This document shows positions 14,697 through 19,098 of a stretch of DNA of 19,098 bases, in pieces. Below the pieces are notes generated by a model. It worked only from the letters and a program-made list of their open reading frames with translations, was not told the DNA's origin and made no database searches. The DNA lies in assembly GCF_020554865.1 (NCBI RefSeq), contig NZ_JAJCIC010000052.1, positions 1-19,098 of the forward strand, given 5' to 3'. This DNA comes from Lacrimispora sp. 210928-DFI.3.58 (GTDB taxonomy: Bacteria; Bacillota; Clostridia; Lachnospirales; Lachnospiraceae). The translations under genes were made by a program, and so were the position numbers. Position 1 is the first letter of the stretch. Each line of letters starts with the position of its first letter.

Positions 14697-15392
14697 ATGG
14701 CGTTGTATGCAATTGGGGATTTCCATTTATCATTCCAGGTACATAAGCCAATGGATGTATTTGGGCCAGAGTGGAAGAATCATGTGAAAAGGATAAAGGA
14801 AAACTGGCTCAATACTGTAAAACCGGAAGATACGGCAGTGATTACCGGAGATCATTCCTGGGGACGGAATCTGGATGAATGCAGGGCGGATCTGGAATTT
14901 ATAGCGCAGCTTCCGGGGCGGAAGATTCTGCTCCGGGGTAATCATGACATGTTCTGGGATGTGAAGAAGACGTGGAAATTGAATGAGCAGTTTGAAGGAA
15001 AGCTGGAGTTCCTGCAGAATAATTTCTATGCTTATGAGAATTATGCGCTGGTTGGGACCAAGGGATACTGTGATGAGGGCAGGGATACGCCAGAGCAGTT
15101 GGAGAAGCTGCTTTCCAGGGAAGAGGCCAGGCTTAGGACATCGTTTGAGTTGGCAAGAGCAGCAGGATACCAGAAATCTATCATGTTTCTGCATTATCCG
15201 CCTACCAGCATTTACGAGGACGAAAGTCGGTTTACAAAGATGGCGGAGGAATATGGAGCTGAGAACGTTATTTATTCGCACTGCCATGGCCGAAAACGGT
15301 ACGGAGACAGCATCCGGGGATACCAGAATGGGATAGAATATAAGCTGGTATCTTCCGATTATCTTCGGTTTAAGCCGGAAAGGATATTATAG
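14697..15392 (+). CDS. Calcineurin-like metallophosphoesterase (COG1768 type)
   Basis: A 231-residue cytoplasmic protein with all expected metal ligands: Asp8 and His10 in AIGDFHLS, Asp52 in TGDHSW, Asn82 and His83 in the LRGNHDMFWD motif, His166 in FLHYPP, and His195 and His197 in YSHCHG. The opening ALYAIGDFHLSFQVHKPMDV and the FGPEWKNHVKRIKENW segment identify the COG1768-type predicted phosphohydrolases. In that group the second motif normally reads GDISW; here it is GDHSW, an unusual histidine. It hydrolyses a phosphomono- or diester with two metals; the substrate is unknown. ATG 14697 has GGGGA about six bases upstream. Confidence 0.9.
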   Translation: MALYAIGDFHLSFQVHKPMDVFGPEWKNHVKRIKENWLNTVKPEDTAVITGDHSWGRNLDECRADLEFIAQLPGRKILLRGNHDMFWDVKKTWKLNEQFEGKLEFLQNNFYAYENYALVGTKGYCDEGRDTPEQLEKLLSREEARLRTSFELARAAGYQKSIMFLHYPPTSIYEDESRFTKMAEEYGAENVIYSHCHGRKRYGDSIRGYQNGIEYKLVSSDYLRFKPERIL

Positions 15393-15467
15393 CAATTATA
15401 GAGGAATACAAAAGGCAGTTTCTCTTAGATGATGATAGTTTCAGTTAAAAAACAAGGGGACGGAAAT

Positions 15468-16541
15468 ATGGCTAAAAAACGAAAAACACTTCCCAAAGAG
15501 ATGAGAACACTTTTAGAACGTGGAGACATGGAAGCTTTGAAAGAGCAGTTTTTGCGGTGCGAACCAAATGCCGTAACGAGTAAATACGGTTCCAATATTT
15601 TCTCCCTATCTCCCATTCCACGGGAATTTGCCTTCTGGGCAAAAGAGCAGGGGGCAGATGTGAATTTTAAAGATTACTATGAGAAAACGCCGATTTTCAG
15701 GCAAGCATCTGCCTGGAATGGGGATGTGCAGCTTTTAGTTGATCTGGGGGCGAAGGTGGATATCGCTGATCATTTTGGTGTCACCCCATTACATCTTGCG
15801 GCATTGTATGGACGTGCGAAGGCGGTGAAGATCTTATTGGATGCTGGCGCCGATGTGAATCTCACAACTGGCAGGATTGATGGGCCGGGATTTTTAACAC
15901 CCCTGGAGAAAACTCTTCATCAGGATCGCCTGCCTTATAGGGAATTGCTGGAAATCTGTATGCTCCTTCTGGATCATGGGGCTGAGATCACAGACCGTTC
16001 CCGGGAATTCCTGTTGAAATCAGCAGAGCGGTTTGTGCGGGCAAAACGTGGAATCAAAGATTCGGAATTTCTGCACTGCCAGACGGAGGGACTGGAAAAA
16101 CTATATGAACTGTTTGAGGTGGAGCCTGTAAAAGAAATGCCTTTTCATGATGGAGTGTCCCCAATCTGTGTGCCGGAGCAAAGCGGGAAAGAAACGTTTT
16201 CTGCGCTCTGGGATTATCTTGTCCCGCCCAGCGGAAAAGCGCAGACCGCCCAGGGCGAGGTGATCCGGATTGCAGGACGAGTAAATAATGAAATCATGGG
16301 GAACGGAGGAATCAACTGGGACAGGGATTATCAGGAAATGCTCCGTATGTTTCCGGAATATCTTCGCCTTGGAAATCCGCTAAAAGAAGAGGAGATTGTA
16401 CAGGCCGAAAAGGCGGTTCGGCTTTTGATGCATGGTAGGGATGACGGAAAACTGACAGAGCTCCTGTGCACGTATGCCGTTGCCTGGGTATTGAAAAATC
16501 CGGAAGTTATTTCTTTGCTGAAAACAGACTATTCAAGATAA
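15468..16541 (+). CDS. Ankyrin-repeat protein
   Basis: A 357-residue soluble protein. ATG 15468 is preferred over an in-frame ATG 15429 because AAGGGGA lies seven bases before it. Residues about 50-145 contain ankyrin repeats: EQGADVNFKDYYEKTPIFRQ, VDLGAKVDIADHFGVTPLHL and LLDAGADVNLTTG show the typical G-A-D-V-N hairpin and TPLH helix start. A more degenerate repeat LLLDHGAEITDRSREF follows near 175. The remaining C-terminal half is helical and not recognised. Such proteins mediate protein-protein contact; in small accessory islands they are often immunity-type or effector-like, but the partner is unknown. Confidence 0.85.
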   Translation: MAKKRKTLPKEMRTLLERGDMEALKEQFLRCEPNAVTSKYGSNIFSLSPIPREFAFWAKEQGADVNFKDYYEKTPIFRQASAWNGDVQLLVDLGAKVDIADHFGVTPLHLAALYGRAKAVKILLDAGADVNLTTGRIDGPGFLTPLEKTLHQDRLPYRELLEICMLLLDHGAEITDRSREFLLKSAERFVRAKRGIKDSEFLHCQTEGLEKLYELFEVEPVKEMPFHDGVSPICVPEQSGKETFSALWDYLVPPSGKAQTAQGEVIRIAGRVNNEIMGNGGINWDRDYQEMLRMFPEYLRLGNPLKEEEIVQAEKAVRLLMHGRDDGKLTELLCTYAVAWVLKNPEVISLLKTDYSR

Positions 16542-16561
16542 AGATACGGAGTGGAGCAAAG

Positions 16562-17104
16562 GTGAAGGTATTATACATGATCGGCGGACCCATGGGGGTT
16601 GGAAAGACAGCTGTATGTCAGCAACTGAAGAAACAGTTACCGGACAGCGTATTTTTAGATGGAGACTGGTGTTGGGATGCAGATCCATTTCAGGTAACAG
16701 AAGAAACAAAACGTATGGTGCTCGATAATATCTGCCATATCCTGAATAATTTTCTGCATTGCTCCGCTTACCAAACGGTGATTTTTGGATGGGTGATGCA
16801 CGAACAGTCCATTATCAATGCGATACTTGACAAGCTGGATATCCAAAACTGTGAAGTATTCTGTATCTCTCTCATGGTGAATGAAAAGAACCTGGAAAAG
16901 AGGCTGGAGCAGGATATTGCGAAAGGAATCCGGACGGAGGATGTTATCGGGAGAAGTGTGATGAGGATTCCGCTGTATGAGAATCTTGAGACAATAAAAA
17001 TTGATACAAACGATAAAACAGTTTCGGAAATAGCAGAAGAAGTCAGGAGTATCTCAAAAGCGGAACGGAATCGTTTAGACAATCTTAAAAACATGGAAGC
17101 ATGA
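16562..17104 (+). CDS. P-loop kinase-like AAA-family ATPase, 3' end altered
   Basis: A 180-residue protein starting at GTG 16562, supported by a GGAGTGGAG just upstream; a longer upstream frame is not supported. The start VKVLYMIGGPMGVGKTAVCQ carries a Walker A motif (Gly9 to Thr16). After it come FLDGDWCWDADPFQ and a helix-rich middle, then FGWVMHEQS and a lid-like MVNEKNLEKRLEQDI segment, as in small nucleotide or sugar kinases. The reaction is ATP-dependent; the substrate is not identifiable. The final codons (about LKNMEA) lie in sequence shared with the 83-residue gene at 4475, so the natural C-terminus may have been replaced at the junction. Confidence 0.82.
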   Translation: MKVLYMIGGPMGVGKTAVCQQLKKQLPDSVFLDGDWCWDADPFQVTEETKRMVLDNICHILNNFLHCSAYQTVIFGWVMHEQSIINAILDKLDIQNCEVFCISLMVNEKNLEKRLEQDIAKGIRTEDVIGRSVMRIPLYENLETIKIDTNDKTVSEIAEEVRSISKAERNRLDNLKNMEA

Positions 17105-17321
17105 AATAACGGGAATTGATGGAAATACGCTCCTGTTCGGCGTCAATATATTTGATTATAAATGGGAGAGTACAGGGGAACGAATTGATATTGAAGATCC
17201 CTTGTATGGACAAAAGTATCGCTTCCCTGTTTATAAAGTGCTAATTGGGGAACAAGAGTATCAATTTGCTGCTGGTGAGTTTAGCAATTCCGTTTTTGGT
17301 TTTTATGTTCGAAAACATTAG
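17093..17321 (+). pseudogene. 5'-truncated copy of the 83-aa gene (module copy C)
   Basis: From 17093 the sequence is close to 4496-4726 and encodes TWKHEITGIDGNTLLFGVNI, then FDYKWESTGERIDIEDPLYG and on to FGFYVRKH, ending at TAG 17319-17321. The first seven codons including the ATG are missing and replaced by the end of the kinase gene, whose stop lies out of frame within the copy. No start codon with a ribosome binding site exists in this frame. Substitutions relative to copy A are moderate and often conservative. Confidence 0.75.
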
Positions 17322-17341
17322 GCAGGTGAAGTACGGCGAAA

Positions 17342-17518
17342 ATGAATATGTACTCTTATTTAGAGAAGTATTGCTCCGCCATATGTAATATCAACGGGCT
17401 CATGACATATATTATCTCTCCTGAATATTATGAGGCAATTCTCTCTGATTCTGTTCTTTTGAGGGAGCTATCCATGAGAGAGGCAGATTTGAACCGATGG
17501 GTCAAAACAGTGAGGTAA
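17342..17518 (+). CDS. 58-aa small protein (module copy C)
   Basis: A 58-residue frame from ATG 17342 to TAA 17516-17518, starting MNMYSYLEKYCSAICNINGL and continuing through TYIISPEYYEAILSDSVLLR to an amphipathic tail ending VKTVR. It is related to the remnant at 5529. Its first five residues equal those of the DUF4375-like gene at 5042, so the 5' end may come from that gene. The upstream site (AGGTGAAG about eight bases or more before the start) is weak, so translation is uncertain. Function unknown. Confidence 0.5.
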   Translation: MNMYSYLEKYCSAICNINGLMTYIISPEYYEAILSDSVLLRELSMREADLNRWVKTVR

Positions 17519-17539
17519 ATTGGAGCCAGAGGGATTTAT

Positions 17540-17684
17540 ATGGCTTTTGTATGTCATGAAGCATGGATAGAACGTTTCAGGTGGGTGGATGTAATAACGG
17601 AGCAGTTATTATGCCGATGCTGGAAGCTGATTCGGTATTTTATAAGCGTGCAGGCAATGGTTTCCCTGAGATACCGCCTGTATT
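17540..17684 (+). pseudogene. Zinc-ribbon gene with internal deletion (module copy C)
   Basis: ATG 17540 with AGAGGGA upstream and the first codons (MAFVCHEAWIERFRW) match the gene at 9385. Then about 95 bases are missing. The rejoined sequence goes on with the counterpart of NNGAVVMPMSEADPVF but in a shifted frame, ending at TGA 17682-17684. Both Cys-x-x-Cys pairs are absent. The joint lies at a GTGGAT that is present on both sides of the missing block in copy B, suggesting slippage between short repeats. The following 17685-17776 is not recognised. Confidence 0.7.
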
Positions 17685-17782
17685 GAAAAATGGGTATGCC
17701 ATGATTTTTATACAAAGTATTGCTAAAATGGATAGGAAGAGCTGCGGGATATTTAGAGACAGGGCATTGACGGAGGATGAAA

Positions 17783-18391
17783 ATGAAAAAAATAGCGGTA
17801 TTTTTTCCGGGAATTGGATATACGGTGGACAAACCATTGATGTATTACAGCAGGCGGCTGGCAGCTGCTCTTGGCTATGAAATCCGCCTTTTGCCATATG
17901 GCGGTTTTCCTGACAAGATCAGAGGTGACAGAATCAAAATGACAGAGTCCTTTGAAATAGCATTATCGCAGTCGAAAACAATGATGGCTGACTTGAATTT
18001 TGAAGATTATGAAGAGGTACTTTTTGTCGGGAAGAGTATAGGCACCATTGTAGCTGCAGCGATTGCGGCGCAGAGTGCGGTAAATGACAGGATTCGATTG
18101 GTACTCTACACCCCTCTTGAAGAGACTTTTTCCTTTTCATTGAGAGACGCAGTTGTTTTTACCGGAACGGGAGATCCGTGGGTGAGTAAGGAAAACAGCA
18201 GGATTCCTGAATTGTGCCGGGAGCGCAGAGTTCCCTGTTATATGTATCCGGATGCCGATCATTCTCTGGAAACTGGAAATATCCAGACTGATCTGGACAA
18301 TATGAGACAGATTATGGAGAAAACAGAGGAATTTATGAAGCGAGGATTATTCACGAAAGATGATAGCGGAAAAGGAACGGCAGTGGGATAA
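17783..18391 (+). CDS. Alpha/beta-hydrolase-like protein
   Basis: A 202-residue soluble protein. ATG 17783 is preferred to ATG 17777 because CGGAGG touches the latter. The sequence opens with a strand KKIAVFFPGIGYTVDKP, has a nucleophile-elbow motif FVGKSIGTIVAAA with Ser85, a later TGTGDPWV with Asp131 and a C-terminal DADHSLETGN with His160. This gives a plausible Ser-Asp-His triad in the order of small alpha/beta hydrolases (esterase or lipase-like fold). The substrate is unknown. It overlaps the next gene by 32 bases, so the two are probably translated together. Confidence 0.8.
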   Translation: MKKIAVFFPGIGYTVDKPLMYYSRRLAAALGYEIRLLPYGGFPDKIRGDRIKMTESFEIALSQSKTMMADLNFEDYEEVLFVGKSIGTIVAAAIAAQSAVNDRIRLVLYTPLEETFSFSLRDAVVFTGTGDPWVSKENSRIPELCRERRVPCYMYPDADHSLETGNIQTDLDNMRQIMEKTEEFMKRGLFTKDDSGKGTAVG

Positions 18392-18959
18392 GCTGTTGAG
18401 AATTAAGACCACAGGACGTGATGACAGTAAAGCGGATCAGTACCATTATCCATATGGGCCCACGCCCTATGTGGTTTTGGAACGTCTTGCAGGAAGCGGA
18501 TATATCGGAAAGAGAAATCTCCTGATGGATTGTGGGTGTGGGAAGGGGCGTGTAGATTTTTATTTGTCCTACCAGATCCGGTGCAGAACGATTGGAATTG
18601 AATATGACGAGAGGATGTATGGAGCTGCTGTAGAAAATCAAAAGACGGCTGTCTCTGCCGGAAAAACAAGATTTCAGTTGTCAGATGCTGTGGACTGTGA
18701 GATTGACAAAGAAACTGACCGGTTCTATTTCTTTAATCCATTTTCTGAGGAAATTTTACATAAAGTGGTTACGAGAATTATAGATTCCTACTATGAGAAT
18801 CCCAGAGAGTGTATTCTGTTCGCTTATTATCCATCCCACGAATACATTTCATGTCTAATGCGCCAGGATTCGCTCTTGCTTGCGGACGAGATTGACTGCA
18901 GAGATCTTTTTCCGGGGAATGATCCACGGGAGAAGATACTTGTATTTAAGTTCGTATAG
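18360..18959 (+). CDS. Class I SAM-dependent methyltransferase
   Basis: A 199-residue protein with the SAM-binding motif LLMDCGCGKGRVDFYLS at residues 54-70, an acidic end of strand 2 (GIEYDERMY, 79-87) and motif IV FYFFNPFSEE near 122-131. NPF there recalls the NPPY/NPF class, which methylates nitrogen in nucleic acid bases or in protein, but here the target is open. An N-terminal helical part with YHYPYGPTPYVVLERL likely binds substrate. The start ATG 18360 lies within the end of the hydrolase gene; GAGG is about twelve bases upstream, a little far. The frame ends at 18959 and the window then has no further gene. Confidence 0.82.
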   Translation: MIAEKERQWDKLLRIKTTGRDDSKADQYHYPYGPTPYVVLERLAGSGYIGKRNLLMDCGCGKGRVDFYLSYQIRCRTIGIEYDERMYGAAVENQKTAVSAGKTRFQLSDAVDCEIDKETDRFYFFNPFSEEILHKVVTRIIDSYYENPRECILFAYYPSHEYISCLMRQDSLLLADEIDCRDLFPGNDPREKILVFKFV

Positions 18960-19098
18960 ACAGAAAGGCTACGGAATGCGAGCAGGTTTGGCAAGGCGAT
19001 TATGACATGAAGACACACTGGTATAAATGATTTTAACGAAGGGAAGTAAATGGTATATAACTCGTCGACTTTCCTTCAACTCGATAATTCGAGATAAT
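18960..19098 (+). other. Downstream intergenic end of window
   Basis: No gene is supported here. A small perfect inverted repeat, CTCGA-TAAT-TCGAG, lies at 19080-19093, after a similar partial CTCGTCGA. It is too short and without a T run to be called a terminator; it could be an operator-type site or chance. Confidence 0.3.

Noticed and set aside
14730..15287. Long minus-strand open frame opposite the metallophosphoesterase
   Set aside because: Antisense shadow of a gene with all catalytic motifs on the plus strand; no ribosome binding site or protein-like pattern.

Overview
The window reads as chromosomal DNA from a gut-type Firmicute, most likely a Lachnospiraceae/Clostridia relative. This is an inference from strong AGGAGG-type ribosome binding sites, use of ATG, GTG and TTG starts, lipoboxes, and protein families typical of that group. 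Local base composition changes sharply from gene to gene: the CbrC-like gene and the lipoproteins are fairly GC-rich, while 984-1946 and 13950-14460 are AT-rich. This points to an accessory island assembled in pieces. No tRNA, rRNA, transposase, integrase or CRISPR array was seen.

Region 1 (1-6115) is a same-strand series of small accessory genes: a CbrC-family protein, two unrecognised AT-rich genes, a LURP-one-like protein, a frameshifted remnant, a Nudix hydrolase, an unrecognised gene, a YaiI/YqxD-family protein, an 83-residue protein, an orphan EF-Tu domain-III-like protein, a DUF4375-like protein, and a degraded module ending in an intact DUF503 (YlxP-like) gene. Several of these genes share a short leader containing AATCGGAAGTTGAGGAGA-like sequence. 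The composition resembles the immunity-gene or 'orphan cassette' islands of Firmicutes, although no toxin gene is present here.

Region 2 (6137-8103) has a DsbA-family thioredoxin-fold gene on the minus strand. Divergent from it is a well-formed fluoride riboswitch with an intrinsic terminator, preceding a cation:proton antiporter. This is the best-supported regulatory unit in the window.

Region 3 (8215-10229) has a lipoprotein, then a second copy of the zinc-ribbon / 72-residue / DUF503 module, closed by a strong terminator.

Region 4 (10501-13384) is an ECF-type sigma factor gene, a translationally overlapping membrane anti-sigma-like gene broken by two in-frame TAA codons, and a large lipoprotein with a calcium-loop-like motif. 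Together they look like an envelope-sensing unit whose regulator may be defective.

Region 5 (13452-19098) has a small membrane protein, a truncated lipoprotein, an XRE-type regulator with its own promoter, the 3' remnant of a phosphatase gene, a metallophosphoesterase, an ankyrin-repeat protein, a P-loop kinase-like protein, a third, heavily deleted copy of the region 1 module, an alpha/beta-hydrolase-like protein and a class I methyltransferase.

The most unusual structure is the threefold mosaic duplication (about 4490-6115, 9361-10158 and 17090-17680). Each copy keeps a different subset of one inferred ancestral gene order: 83-aa, EF-Tu-like, DUF4375-like, 58-aa, zinc ribbon, 72-aa, DUF503. 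Each has different internal deletions.
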